A DNA stretch of 64,000 nt, from NCBI RefSeq assembly GCF_001625215.2, contig NC_030383.2, positions 1,066,779 to 1,130,778 on the forward strand. Direction: 5' to 3'. The stretch is from Daucus carota subsp. sativus. Its lineage: Eukaryota; Streptophyta; Magnoliopsida; Apiales; Apiaceae. The translations under genes were made by a program, and so were the position numbers. Under the pieces are notes generated by a model, which searched no databases, was not told where the DNA came from, and worked only from the letters and a program-made list of their open reading frames with translations. Positions within the stretch are counted from its first letter, which is position 1. Every line of letters starts with the position of its first letter. Shown here piece by piece: positions 44,751 through 56,418 of the stretch.

Positions 44751-45334
44751 TTGTAAAATTGAAGATCAAGAAGGTAGGCTTGAATTTGAGATGAAACCGT
44801 AAAACTGAACAATTTAAAAATGGTATACTAATCTGAATTGCAGCTCTTGACAAAAATTGTTAGTATTAAATTTACCAAATACTTTTTACTTGAGAAAAAA
44901 GCTGGTCTTTCTCTTTGCCAAATCAAACACGAATGTATATTAAATTTGTGAGTACGATGTTTGAGTAGAAAATCTCAGCAAGTCAGTTAGGTGCGTATAA
45001 AAATATGAAAGACCTGTTCTTCATGATTCATGAATATAAAATCGGACTGATTTATTAGTTCGGTTGAATATAGTTTGATTTTCAATTAAATATATTCGGT
45101 GCCTGTGTCTGGAGTCTTTGGACTGGGGAGTTGGGGGAGAGCACGAAAAGTAGAGGACAACCAGAGCAAGAGCCAAGATGCAACTTCGTAACACCTCCTG
45201 TTTTTTATTTGATGTTTTCAGTTTATTTTCAATTTTGATTTATTATAGTTAAATAGTAAATATTATTATCATGGGTAATTTTTTTTTTTTGAGAACCAAT
45301 CATGGGTTATTTTTGGAAACTAAAAAGTTACTGT
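44751..45334. other. Intergenic spacer
   Basis: AT-rich, with no gene or repeat that I can define. Confidence 0.45.
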
Positions 45335-45481
45335 GACGACCCGAATTTTCTGAAATTATTTTATTATTTTATTCCTCATTTTTCATGAAATTATTTTATT
45401 ATTTTATTCCTCATTTTTCATGAAAAATCATGAAAAATGAGGAATAAAATAATAAAATAATTTCGGAAAATTCGGATCGTC
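45335..45481. repeat. Long inverted repeat (147 bp) with 35-bp tandem unit
   Basis: The ends GACGACCCGAATTTTC and GGAAAATTCGGATCGTC pair. The left arm contains a 35-bp unit twice (45351-45385, 45386-45420) and the right arm holds one inverted copy (about 45425-45463). TGACGACCCGAATTTTC is a terminus seen in several plant foldback elements. A transcript would form a near-perfect stem of about 50 bp. Confidence 0.85.
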
Positions 45482-46215
45482 AAATTACTCTGTTTATATA
45501 TTCCTTTTCCATTTTTATAGAAAAATTATTGTGAAAACACATTATTTTTATTCTTTCCAGCGTAAAAACTGAAGGAAGGTTAAAATGAAATACTACGATC
45601 TAGATTATGGTAGTAATAAAATCATTAATTAACGTTGATAATCAAAGTGGTGATAATTATTGGCAATTCTTTTTTTTTTTTTTTATTTAAATTTTATTAT
45701 TGGCAATTCTTCTACAACTCCTCCGTATCTTTTTCTTGACATATACTGTAGTAGTACTACATCCACCTCCATCCAGCTGTCTGCCTTTTTAGCTCTACGG
45801 TCGTTTCTTGTTTGACTCTTCCGGAATAAATCATTATTCTACTTTTTATGAGTACCACTAATTACACAATTATCTATTGCACAATCATACTTTTCCATGA
45901 AAAAGTAATTATTAACATCCGTGACATTTTTCCCACTATTCAAAATTTATCTTTAATTTGATTTAGTTAAATAAATTAATAATTTCTAAGTTTACTCTTC
46001 GACAAATTATCAACTTAAATTTTAGTTAAACTTTTAGAAATATAGGAGTGACAAAATTATCAATTTATCATAGTTATCGTATTTGACATTATTATTGATT
46101 TTTTTTGGAAATGAATATAATAAGAATCAGACGGAAACTGTGCTATGGGGCCCTTTTAAAAAAAGTGCTTCTTGCTTAAAGGAGTGGATTATAAGTGAGA
46201 AGTAAATTAAGACTA
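45482..46215. other. Intergenic spacer
   Basis: AT-rich DNA with poly-T tracts (about 45670). A short hAT-like fragment near 46145-46200 (GGGGCCCTTTT, GTGCTTCTTGC) is the only recognisable piece. Confidence 0.4.
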
Positions 46216-46217
46216 AG

Positions 46218-46615
46218 GGATTGTATTCGATTGGGATTTTAAATGATTTTTTTCACTAATGAAATTTGAGAATATTCAATTGTGATTGTTTAAAAACCAT
46301 TAAATCCTGGGTGTTCAATTGAGATTTTAAATTATGCTACAATTTTTGGTGATATTTAATTGAAATTGTTTAAAATCCATCAAAATATGATGGTACTCAA
46401 ATGATGGATTTTTTTTGGAATTTTATAAAATTATGAATTTATGGGATTTCTCAGTTTATTCTAATTTTTTTTTTGAAATCCCACCAAAATCGATGAGATT
46501 TTGAAACATTGTGTTTAAATCTGAAAGAATTATCAACTCTACGACATTTTATCAAGAATTCGCGCAAATCAAAATCACATACAATTCATTAAAATTCATA
46601 ATCGAATACAACCCC
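46218..46615. mobile_element. MITE with TIR GGATTGTATTCGAT
   Basis: About 398 bp. It starts GGATTGTATTCGATTGGG and ends ATCGAATACAACCCC, with possible AAG duplications at 46215-46217 and 46616-46618. The interior has repeated GATTTTAAAT and TTCAATTG motifs. It is non-coding. Confidence 0.75.
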
Positions 46616-46618
46616 AAG

Positions 46619-47542
46619 ATTTATGAGTGATTATACTATTTAGGAAAAAAAATAGAAGTTTTGAAACGAAATCTAATATTCCAAATTTTTTATAAATGTT
46701 TTTTGTTATTTACATAAACGGGTAAAAGAAATTGAAATAAAAATCAGAAACTCTTTTTGTCAAACAGGCGCAATATTTCACGTCGATTCCAAAACTAAAA
46801 ATTTCTGGATGTAAATAGTAAACATGTTTTTAACTTTACATCGAAAGTTTAAAAACACACATGTTTATAGTATTTTATATATTCTGTACACACATAAAAT
46901 CTAGAGTTCTCAGATCCGGAGACTTTGACTTCATATATTGGAAATTAAACACAATTTCTACACCGTCTGGCTGGTTTCAGCTGGTTCCCACGTGCTCTGA
47001 TGCGTTGTACAAGTATGTGAGTATGTGGTTTCATGGAATTATATTTATAGAGACACTGGCGTGTCGGATAGTTAAAAAAAAATTATATAAAATTAAATGA
47101 GATTAAGAGATCTCTTATCATGCAAAATATATACACAGCTCATATTTATTAATTTTTTTAGATATTTGAATTTTTATTGAATATTAATAAGTAAATTTCG
47201 TATCAAATTTGTTCATAGCTCGTTAGTGATTCAAATCTATTTAAGATAACTAAATATCAATTTTGAATAAAAAATCTATCTAAAATATTAGTAAATGTAT
47301 GCAGACTTCCGCAATTAAATATCTGAACCATGATTTTAAACTTAACAAATTATTTTATATATTTGAAAATTAAAAATATACGCAGTATATTGTTGACTTT
47401 TGACAAACCGAAATTCTCAAGTTATGTTCAACCCGTGCTTTCTAGTTTCTAATACGGTAACTTTGACGTGGCAAAAAAAATATACAGTAACTTGATTGGA
47501 ATTTATTTTCTTAATATTGGGTGCTTTCTAGTAATTTGTTTT
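46619..47542. other. Intergenic spacer
   Basis: No gene supported; the 79-codon ORF at 46861 has no recognisable feature. Confidence 0.4.
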
Positions 47543-48098
47543 AAAATTAATTTCTTAACAAAACAGGGAGCCCAACATTTTTAAGAATGTATATACTGAG
47601 AAAAGTAAAACCCTAATTTTCTCTCTGACCTTGAGATAGCCGCCGTCTCTTTTATCTGAGGGGCTTCCACCGGTGAAAATTCACCGGTGGAATCTTGTCT
47701 TCTTTTATTACTATTAGTTAATCTTTTGTTTTCTTCAACAAGTTCCCAATTTATTTGGGTTTTGTTTGGTCTCTCCTTCTGTGAGAGTTTGGTTTTTGTT
47801 TGGGTTTTGTGTGTTCATCATGTCCGGGATTACAGATGTGCGGGTTTTTGATGGTGTTGATTCAGTGATAAAGGTTTGTATGGTGATGTATTTATGGTCG
47901 ATTGCTCAAAACAATATTGGGAGTATTACAGCATGTACATATCTTTTCAAAAAATCGATTGGTTGCCTACCGAAGAAGGAAGGATTCAACGACGACATGA
48001 TTATGCGTTTGTTCAATTTCGATTATATCTGTAGATGCCGTAGGGCTTTTCATTATTGAATTATTTTCCTTTTCAAAAAAAAATTAATTTCTTAACAA
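47543..48098 (+). mobile_element. Retroposed element with poly(A) and 19-bp TSD
   Basis: An identical 19-bp direct repeat (AAAATTAATTTCTTAACAA) flanks it at 47543-47561 and 48080-48098. The inserted 518 bp (47562-48079) end in TTTTCC then TTTTC-poly(A), as expected for target-primed reverse transcription. The insert begins with leader-like sequence (AAACCCTAATTTTCTCTC) and contains a near-perfect palindrome CCACCGGTGAA-AA-TTCACCGGTGG at about 47669-47692. The 97-codon ORF at 47766-48059 has no domain that I recognise. It could be a short LINE derivative, a SINE or a processed copy. Confidence 0.8.
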
Positions 48099-48673
48099 CA
48101 TTTTTATTCCAATCCGGGTCGAGATATAAATTAATTGGGTGAAGAACCCCAACGCAAATTAATTTGTCCCAACTGATTTATTTATTTTTACCAAAATAAG
48201 AATGTGATTTACACTTCTTCAACACAACTAAAAAACGAAAGTGTGCTCAACAAGATTTGTACTCATCCAAGTAAACGCCACCAAACGACACCGCACCGCG
48301 CCTTCAGACATACCACACCCCAAAAACCAACACGTGTACGGCAGATCTTCTGTAATAACTCCCCTTATCCTCAAACCTCATCAACAGTAAATAACTAACC
48401 ATAGTTAACTCCTCTTCACTGTAATAACACAAACCATAGTTTAACTGCCGCCGCATTTCAACATTATTTTATTCATCATCAACTTCTCATCTTCAACTCC
48501 TCCTCCTCTCTCTCCTTTTTCTCGCTCCGAACAGCCCACCGTCGCTGACCCGACCCGCTTTCCGTTGTTTCAAGTTTCAACTCCCCGTTCACATTTGCTC
48601 CCTCGCAGTTTCTTATCTAAATTATAAAAATAAATATTTAAAAGTTTGATGTTGTTTATTTGATCTTAGAAAA
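48099..48673 (+). promoter_or_regulatory. Promoter and 5' UTR of the IDD gene
   Basis: It includes ACACGTGTACGG (about 48331, a G-box-like CACGTG). A pyrimidine-rich leader (TCCTCCTCCTCTCTCTCC, about 48500) is typical of plant 5' UTRs. No clear TATA box. Confidence 0.45.
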
Positions 48674-51170
48674 ATGGAGAACTCGGTTTCAGCTGAAGCT
48701 AGTGTGTGTTCTTCACCTACTCAGACGCCAGTTCCGGCCGTTAAGAAAAAACGCAATCTCCCCGGAATGCCAGGTAATATATCGTATTTTAACGAATATA
48801 TACATATTCGTTAAGATACATATTCGTTAAGATACGAGCAAGTTTTTTGTATTTGAATGAATATATAAAGTTATTATATATTCATTCAAATACAAGCTAC
48901 AAACAGTTCAGGTTTTGTGAATCGTTTGTAGCTGTTAATATAACTATTTGTAGTATGTACTAAGTGATTGAAGCTGTTAATATCACTATTTGTAGTATGT
49001 AATAAGTTATTGATAAGTTATTGAGGATATGAACTTTTTGATGTTATTGTAGATCCAGAAGCAGAAGTGATAGCGTTATCGCCGAAAACATTACAAGCGA
49101 CAAACAGATTTATTTGCGAGATTTGTAATAAAGGATTTCAGAGAGATCAAAATCTGCAGCTCCATAGGCGAGGTCATAACTTGCCATGGAAGCTAAAGCA
49201 GAGAACAAGCAAGGAGATTAAGAAGCGAGTTTATGTTTGTCCGGAGTTGAATTGTGTGCATCACGATCCGGCTCGAGCTCTAGGAGATCTTACTGGAATT
49301 AAGAAGCATTTTAGCCGAAAACACGGGGAGAAGAAATGGAAGTGTGAGAGGTGTTCGAAGAATTACGCTGTGCAGTCCGATTGGAAGGCGCATAGTAAGA
49401 CTTGTGGTACTCGGGAGTATAGATGTGATTGCGGAACTTTGTTTTCTAGGTTTGTTTTACATTTCTTATGTTTTGGTATTGTTGCGATATCAATATTGAT
49501 GCAATCATAGAACTTTAATTTTTGGAGCCTCTTTCATATTGCTACTTAATAATATGCGCTGGCTTGGAATTGTAGATTGATCAGGATTAGAATTTGATGA
49601 TTAGATCAATACGGGTATACAAGTCTGAGACTATGTTACTCTTCTGTTTGGAGGATGACTTGATAGTTATAATACATATCTTAATTGATTGTTAAATAGT
49701 ATTTGAAAAAAAAAATTGAGTTCAGTTTGCATGAATTGATTTGTAGGAGAGACAGCTTCATCACACATAGAGCATTTTGCGATGCTTTAGCTCAGGAAAC
49801 TGCAAAAGCTCAGCCATCAGTAATTGATGAAGATGCTACTGCCGTCAAAGCTGAGGAGGTTCCTCCACCACCTCCGCTGCAGTCTAGTCCTCAGCCACCT
49901 CATACTCCGTCTACCTCAGTACTATCTCCAGTTCTTTCGATTCAGAGCTCAGGTAATAAAACACGATAATCCTCTTAAGTTGTCCACATTGTAGATGTTG
50001 AACTTTTGGAAGCTATCTATGGTTTTGTTTTGTTTAGTTCAGTTGCAAGTGTTATTTTATTGTTATGATTTGTCTATATGCCATGCTAGTTTGGTTCTCA
50101 TGTGAAAAAAGATATTCATTTTAGTGGTTCTTTGTTTATTGGCAACTTTCTGAGAGGAGTAATTTACGAGTTAAATAGAGCAAAAGGAACAAAAAAGCAA
50201 TTAAGAAAGGGGGATTTTGAGTGTTGGGAGAGAGAAAAGGAAGCCATAATAGCCTGAAAGCTTTTTAACTCCAATTCAATAAGTTCAAACTTTTTAAAAG
50301 GGAACACCATATTATTTTTTCGATTTTGCTGAATCTGATCTTCAGTTCATCATTGTTTATTTACCAGAGATACATGAGAATCCAAGCGGGTTTTTGCAAC
50401 CAGCACAGTCCCCTGCCACCACAAGTGCAAGTGGTTCCTCCACCTCTAGAAGTGGCAAAGTAAGTAACAGTGTTGACAAAGTAAGTGATACCAGTGCTGT
50501 ATTTGCGAGTATATTTGCATCATCATCGGCAGCTCCACCTGTAGTCTCACAACCACCTTCTTCGTACTTGTGTGACGTGTCTTGCTCTGACCGAACTCCT
50601 ATAGAACCCATGTCATTGTCGCTCTCATCATCCTTATATTATTCAAGCACCCCCTCATCTTTATTCCCAGCTTCAGACCAGTGTCAGTACAAGGCGTCAT
50701 CACAGGCAGCACTATCAGCAACTGCGTTGCTACAAAAGGCAGCTCAAATGGGCCCAACTTCTTCGGGTTCTTTCCTCCGTGGCCTTGGCTTATCAATGTC
50801 ATCAGGTCCAACTGATCCTCGCGATGACGTGACGACCTCACCTACAATGCAATGGAAGGGAGGCAACACATCGAATAAGAGCAACAATCATCCAATGGCA
50901 GCTGACCTTGGACTCGGATTTTCTAACGATGCCAGAGGATCACACTTGACAAATCTGATGTTGAGTGGCTCACCATCTTTGTATGGAAACAGACCCACAA
51001 CTCTTGATCTACTCGGGCTTGGACTTGGAGGAGGTGGTGCAGCTTCCTCGAACAGGTACTCAGCATTTCTCGGCTCGATTGGAGGTGGGCTTGACGCTGC
51101 GTATGGTGGTGTAAACTCTACCAGAGAAACTTGGGATGATCCTGCAGAAAGAAAGCCAACACTCATGTAA
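48674..51170 (+). CDS. INDETERMINATE-domain (IDD) zinc-finger transcription factor
   Basis: The model is 48674-48773, 49053-49449, 49747-49952 and 50368-51170, with GT-AG introns and matching phases, giving 501 aa. The nuclear signal KKKRNLPG (residues 24-31) precedes the ID domain. ZF1 (residues 53-75) reads FICEICNKGFQRDQNLQLH. ZF2 (about 95-127) includes CPELNCVHHDPARALGDLTG. ZF3 (about 132-154) is CCHC, KCERCSKNYAVQSDWKAHS. ZF4 (about 159-180) is CCHC, starting RCDCGTLFSRRDSF and split by intron 2. Downstream are the conserved LSATALLQKAAQMG and a variant of the C-terminal motif (TTLDLLGLGLGG). IDD proteins bind DNA with these fingers and work with DELLA and GRAS partners in root patterning, starch and flowering control. 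The tail resembles the IDD4/5 group, but the exact orthologue is not claimed. Confidence 0.95.
48847..48895. repeat. Perfect hairpin in IDD intron 1
   Basis: Arms GTATTTGAATGAATATATAA (48849-48868) and its reverse complement (48874-48893) are separated by 5 nt, and two more flanking bases pair. A second partial repeat (CATATTCGTTAAGATAC) lies just upstream. Confidence 0.85.
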
Positions 51171-52930
51171 AATGTACAAGGACTCTACTCCTTGCTTTTC
51201 TATGCTTCCTTTTCGATGGTAAAGACATTTTCTTAGATCTTAAGCTTTTCTCTACCAGTAAATTTTTAAGCATGTGAATTATAGAATAGTTAAAAATCTA
51301 AAAATTACCGAGAATATTATTTCGACCGTTCGTTACACCTCAATTTGCCAGTATCATTATAATCTAACAGTAACAGATATGCAGTGAAAATTATTCTTCA
51401 AATGTTTGTTTGTTTGTTGTTTGGTACACAAAAATGAAATATTTAACCCAATTTTAGATACTATCTTTATCTTAATCTACAAGTTAAAAGGCAAACATGC
51501 CCTTTGGATGGTGACCATGATTTATTGATTTGATAGAAAGAGAATATGTGTGTGTGTAAAGAGGAAAATGATGGTGCTCAGGACCTTAAAACTCAGCAAT
51601 ATCTAGTTGAAGCCAAGGAAGTCTAAAGTCGACTGTTGAGGAATCATTTAGTTGCCAATTTGGTATGGACCATGTCTTGCACTTTCCACCATAGATATCA
51701 AACTACATCATTATCCCAAACAGTCACTCTTTGATGATGAAGAAGATAGAATTTTTCTCTCATTTGGTATAATATCGATTAATAAGTTTATTAGTTTCCG
51801 TCTCGAGCTAGGTTAATATATTTGATCAATTTATCGGTTGCACTTCGTTCGATTTGACAAAAATTCCTGATCTATTGAAAAAATCTTTGATAAATTCTGA
51901 ATCGGTAAATGAATCGATTAGGTCAGATTCTTGATTTTGACTATAAATTACTCATCTAAAATGATTGTCGAACTTTGGAAAATATTTAATATCAGATAAA
52001 TTATTCATCAGAAATGAATCCCGAACTTTGGGAAATATTTGTTTCAAAGTATTTCACTCACGTCTCACTAACTTGTTACAAATCGGGTTAAGAATATCCT
52101 AGAGGACACACAAATATGGGATGAATTTGTGGCGTGTGGAGTTTTATGTGTACTGCTCTTCTGCTATGTTCAGCTTGTTAGCCCACAACTAGCAATGACA
52201 ATGAATCAGTGCTACACATGTTGTCATAGAGCAGCACTAGTCAAAGTAAGTACACAAGTCCAAATCTACCTACCGCTACCAGTGTGGCAGTTTCCTCATG
52301 GCCTCATTTATTGTTGCTCTTAAATCTTACTCTAATTAAAGCCAAATTTGTTGCTTGTTTCTTTAGGATATCGTATGCTATTTGATTTAATTTATTGACT
52401 GAAATTTTTGAAATTGCTTATTTGAATATTTACGAGTCGAACTCTAAGTTGATCTAAAAATATCTTAATTATGTCACGTGTATATTATTATCTAAATAAT
52501 AGATTTCTTGTGAATGAAGTGAAAAAGTGCACTTCTGAGTTTTTGTGACAAGTTGGAACCTAATATTTCTTATGTTAATATATAATTTGAAAATTATTTG
52601 ATCGAACTCGAGCTCAAACAAAAATTTAAAATTACTTAATCAAGTTTAAACTTGAATTTGATACTATTTAACCTGAATGGTTTACATTTATAATAAACAT
52701 TTTCTATTTTGAATTTTAAATAAGAATCTCCAAGATTTAGTCGATCTGTAGTCAAGTTTATGAGTTGGATGATTTCACAGAGAACCTAATCCATTAGACA
52801 GACATGCACATTTATAAAGGAGGCAGATTGAAGTTGGCTCCTTCAAATTTCTGACCACCCACAACACATTCTTTACAAAACTAACCACCTTTTTTTTCAC
52901 TTCACAAAACTAACCACCCTAATTCGTTTA
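51171..52930. other. 3' flank of IDD and intergenic DNA
   Basis: The 3' UTR occupies the first few hundred bases. 51780-52650 is AT-rich with GAATCGATTA-type phrases. The 64-codon ORF at 52129 is not supported. Confidence 0.45.
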
Positions 52931-53034
52931 CACCAAGGGCGAACACCACAGAAAGTTAATTTGCTGCAGGCCCCCACCAGGGGCGAACAACAAAAATGAG
53001 AACATATATGTTCGCCCCCCACAGGGGCGAACAT
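52931..53034. repeat. Clustered GGGGCGAACA motifs and palindrome
   Basis: AGGGCGAACA at about 52936 and AGGGGCGAACA at about 52979, then a perfect inverted pair ATGTTCGCCCC-n-GGGGCGAACAT at 53008-53034. The same palindrome type recurs at 62095-62121, so the two sites bracket the transposase region. Confidence 0.75.
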
Positions 53035-53402
53035 AGAAGGGGAATTTGACTTCTGCAATCTTCACTTCACTTCAGTTCAATTCGAGGGAAATTGTGATAT
53101 ATTATTTATATTATTATATTTTATAATATTATATTATATATTACAAAATTATTTTATATAAAAATGTAATATTATTGTATATTGTAGTATTTTAATACTT
53201 AAGGTCATATTTAAGCTCATAAAAGATAAATAATATTATTATTGTTTTGTTTTTGTTAATCCGAAAACGTCCTGTAATATCTTGTCCCGAATGCATTTGA
53301 TCAAACACAACAATTTTATTCATAGAAGATATTAAAACAAACAACGATAACACAACTTAAATTGAAAAGCAGAAAACAAATCACGACGAAACTACAGACC
53401 AC

Positions 53403-53834
53403 TTAATCGTCCTCGGACGACATTACACTATCAGAATAATAATCCGGAGTGGTGACCAATGCAAGGTATTGTTGTTCCTTAAACCGGTCCCCTTCTTCCC
53501 GAAACATCTTAGCATCATCGTATAGACTCTGACGATGCAGTCGCAGATTCATGCGATTCTCCTCTTCTCTCGCTCTGAAGAGGGCGGCCTCCAGCTGCTG
53601 CGGCGTTTCTCGAGGCATAGTACGAGCCCTTTGTTTAGGAATCGGAATCCCAGCTAGTGCACAACGTTCCATGCACACTTCATGCCTACGCACACGCCAC
53701 TCCCACTCATTCAACATGGTGGTAATCGACTGAGGGGAGTATCGTAAATTAGGGTTTAAAGAGTAGGTAAAGTCATCATCACACCACCATTTTCTACCCA
53801 TGGCAACAAACAGATCACCTGGTGTGTAACTCAT
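53403..53834 (-). CDS. MULE accessory protein, family B
   Basis: A 143-aa protein with no known domain. Its features are G-R-K-W-W near the N-terminus, EWEWRVRRHEVCMER, a helical charged region (AREEENRMNLRLHRQSLYDD) and an acidic tail PDYYSDSVMSSEDD. The 62746-63204 protein shares the layout: R-K-W, a Y-S-(P/D) motif, E-W-x-x-R, E-E-N-x-R-M and P-x-Y-x-S-D. A TATA box TATAAATA on the minus strand (53903-53914) lies about 70 bp upstream of the ATG. The upstream spacer is an inverted relative of the spacers in front of the other genes of this domain. It is likely carried by the Mutator-like element. Confidence 0.75.
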   Translation of the reverse strand: MSYTPGDLFVAMGRKWWCDDDFTYSLNPNLRYSPQSITTMLNEWEWRVRRHEVCMERCALAGIPIPKQRARTMPRETPQQLEAALFRAREEENRMNLRLHRQSLYDDAKMFREEGDRFKEQQYLALVTTPDYYSDSVMSSEDD

Positions 53835-54650
53835 GATTTATGATGAACTATATCTTCTGTGAGGTCTATGGTTGTGTGTGCATTGTGCATATTGTATGTG
53901 AACCTATTTATAGGCACAGCATAACATTGCAACGAAATAATGCTGATATTCACATGATCAACAGTTGTATCCCATAATGCTGATATTCACATGATCAACA
54001 GTAGTATCTCATAATGCAGAGGTTCACATGATGAACAGTATGTCATAAAGTAAAGGTTCTGCAGAAAGTAAGGCTGCATTAGACTTAAAGCCAAAGGACT
54101 TGTAAAATCCAAAATTATTATCAGATCCGGAAAGATTTTTAGCCACTTGTAAATGCATTATTTTGTAGGGGAATAACTGCATCCTTCAATAACATATCAA
54201 ACTGCAAGGACTTGTCATATCAAACTTTAATTATGAGTTGTCTACTCACCCCTTTAAATTGCAGCTACTGTTCTACTGCATTACAAGTTTGACTCAAGAA
54301 GATACAAGAACTGCAGAGACTTGTCATTTCAAATATTTTAATTATTTTAATCAAATGTAATTTTATTTTCACTTTATGTAATGCTTGTGTTTCCTTTAAT
54401 TTTATGTAATGCTTGTGTTCTTTTAATTTTATGTAATGCTTTTGTTTCCTTTAAATTACACATCCCTCAGTTTATGTAATGCTTGGATTAACAATAATAA
54501 AAAATAAGCACTAAAATATGTGGTTTTTTCGGTAATATGAATAATTTTGTTTAGGTTAATATAAATAGATATTGCTCATATCATTCCGATTTGCAAAAAT
54601 AAAAACTGCAAATAAAAGTACATTTGATAAGTTCGAGGTCTTTAATATTC
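53835..54650. other. Spacer between accessory genes B and A(-)
   Basis: 53930-54330 is, in reverse complement, related to 55480-55850 and 57290-57640 (for example AACTGCAAGGACTTGTCATA, CACATGATCAACAG). 54375-54490 has four TTTATGTAATGCTTGTGTTT repeats, also found at 56990-57065. Confidence 0.6.
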
Positions 54651-55287
54651 TCAATCCTGAGTTATGTCGACATAATAGTCGGAATCATAATCTTCATCAT
54701 CATCTTCAGCATCAGCGGCCACCGAGGTATGCTTTTCATTGCAATCATAAAGAAAATTTGGCACATCTCCCCATACTTCCCAAAATTCAGCTTCTTCACG
54801 TGCATCAAGTTTCTTCTGCAGTGCATCACATTCTTTCGTAATTCCAGCCATGTATCGATTGTAGCGAGCATCAGAAAATGGGATACCCAACCGACGAAGT
54901 CTGTCAAAATAAAGTTGTTGAACTTCAGGATAACGTTCGGACTCGTCTAATACTAATGTCGGCACCCAATCTTTGCCCTTTCTGATTCTCCTAGTAGTAA
55001 ACTTCGGCAAGAGTTGTTGAATTTCATCTGGGCCAGCTCTCGAGCGTGCTCTTTTCGGCCTGGCGACGTTCTCCTGTAAGATCTCCTCTTTAAGGCTCAT
55101 TGGAGCCCCCCCTGGATGCTGATTCGTCGCCATCCGTCCCATTGGTGGGCGACGCTTTTGTTGCACGACCGTTTGTTGGTTGTTCTGGTGCTGCGCATTC
55201 CTCCAACAATAGCTCCGGTTGTCTTCTCTCTTGTTTTTTTAGGCGTTTTTCATAGCCGGGGGTCATTGGTGCCTTGCCCTTATCCAT
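54651..55287 (-). pseudogene. MULE accessory gene, family A, minus-strand copy with 1-nt frameshift
   Basis: From the ATG at 55287 the reading gives MDKGKAPMTPGYEKRLKKQ then PELLLEE, matching the N-terminus of the plus-strand copy at 56419. At about 55199-55206 one G is missing (GGAGGAATG against GGGAGGGATG in the paralogue). The rest of the homology lies in another frame, open from 55166 to 54651: a basic stretch, RKGKDWVPT, YNRYMAGITKECDALQKK and the tail YDSDYYVDITQD. It is a frameshifted pseudogene unless translation begins at 55166. A TATAAATA box on the minus strand lies at about 55381-55388. Confidence 0.78.
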
Positions 55288-56418
55288 TTTGGGGTGATTG
55301 AAGCGATTAAAAGAATAAGTGTTGCAATGACAAACAATAAAATGAGTGAAGTGTATGTGTTGAATGTATGGGGGAGAACATATTTATAGGACAGCTCCAC
55401 ATTGAATTATTGTTGTAATATTATGTATATTCAAAAGTAGTTGCAGTTATGACATAATTCAAAATTTGTATTATGGCAACTCCCTGCACTGCTCTTCTTG
55501 CATGTTTAAAATTTCGAAATGACAAGTCTCTGCTGCTTTTTTGTCTAGGGTATCTTGAAATTTTCTTCAGCTTTCTTTTGCAGGTACTTTATACAAAGCA
55601 TGCATATTACTGTAGAGTTGGAGTGTGTTGTCAAGCTATCATGTCATGCTTATTGCTGTACACATGTGAACCATGTCTTCTTGCAGAACCTCTTGTATCT
55701 TTTTCAGTAAAACTTGTAATGCATGCAGAGAAGAACAGTAACTGCAATTTAAAGGGGCGAGTAGAGTACTCATATTTAAAGTTTGATATGACAAGTCCTT
55801 GCAGTTTGATATGTTATTGAAGGATTCATTGATTCCCCTTGAAAATTTTGAAAATATTATATATTGAGTTTCACACATTTTTTATGAATGGTATTACATC
55901 CAAAATGAAAGATTCCGAGTCCTACTATTTTTGCTAATATTTTTAGATTTTTAAAATTTTATCAACTATTTATTTTTAATTTTTTGATTGTTTTATTTGA
56001 TTTAAATAAAAATAAATAGGAGAAGTTTTTATTCCGTTTATTTATCCCGTTTATTTATTGCTTTAACACCATAAGCAATAAGTTTATGTAAATGCTTCTG
56101 TTTCGTACTCTAGTGCTTGAAACCCCTTTTATCAAAGGAGCAATTATAACTCCTCCTGCTCATGCACAGTATACGTATAGTCACCTCCTATGCATTATTA
56201 CACTTGTGAAGCACCAATTATTCAACTAGTTAGCCTACTATTCATGCACAGTATGTTTCTCTTTATATGTTGCAGCTCTCCATGCACCAATTACTAAGAT
56301 TTTTTGCCTAACATTAATTCCTTGGCCAGTTGCCTTATAAATTGAACTCAATTTCAACATTTCAACTACGAAAATACATCGAAAACAATATTTCTTTCAT
56401 TACTTCAACTGCACCAAG
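55288..56418. promoter_or_regulatory. Divergent spacer between A(-) and A(+)
   Basis: 55339-55543 and 55930-56286 recur almost unchanged at 57142-57344 and 57648-58005, in front of the transposase. A TATA-like CCTTATAAATTG at about 56333 serves the A(+) gene. The ORF at 55473-55820 is inside the repeat and is not called. Confidence 0.65.

Noticed and set aside
44429-44794. 121-codon ORF
   Set aside because: It spans the TGTTGTGTTTGG MITE; composition is that of AT-rich non-coding DNA.
47766-48059. 97-codon ORF with a hydrophobic start
   Set aside because: It lies wholly inside the retroposed element and has no recognised domain; kept only as part of that element.
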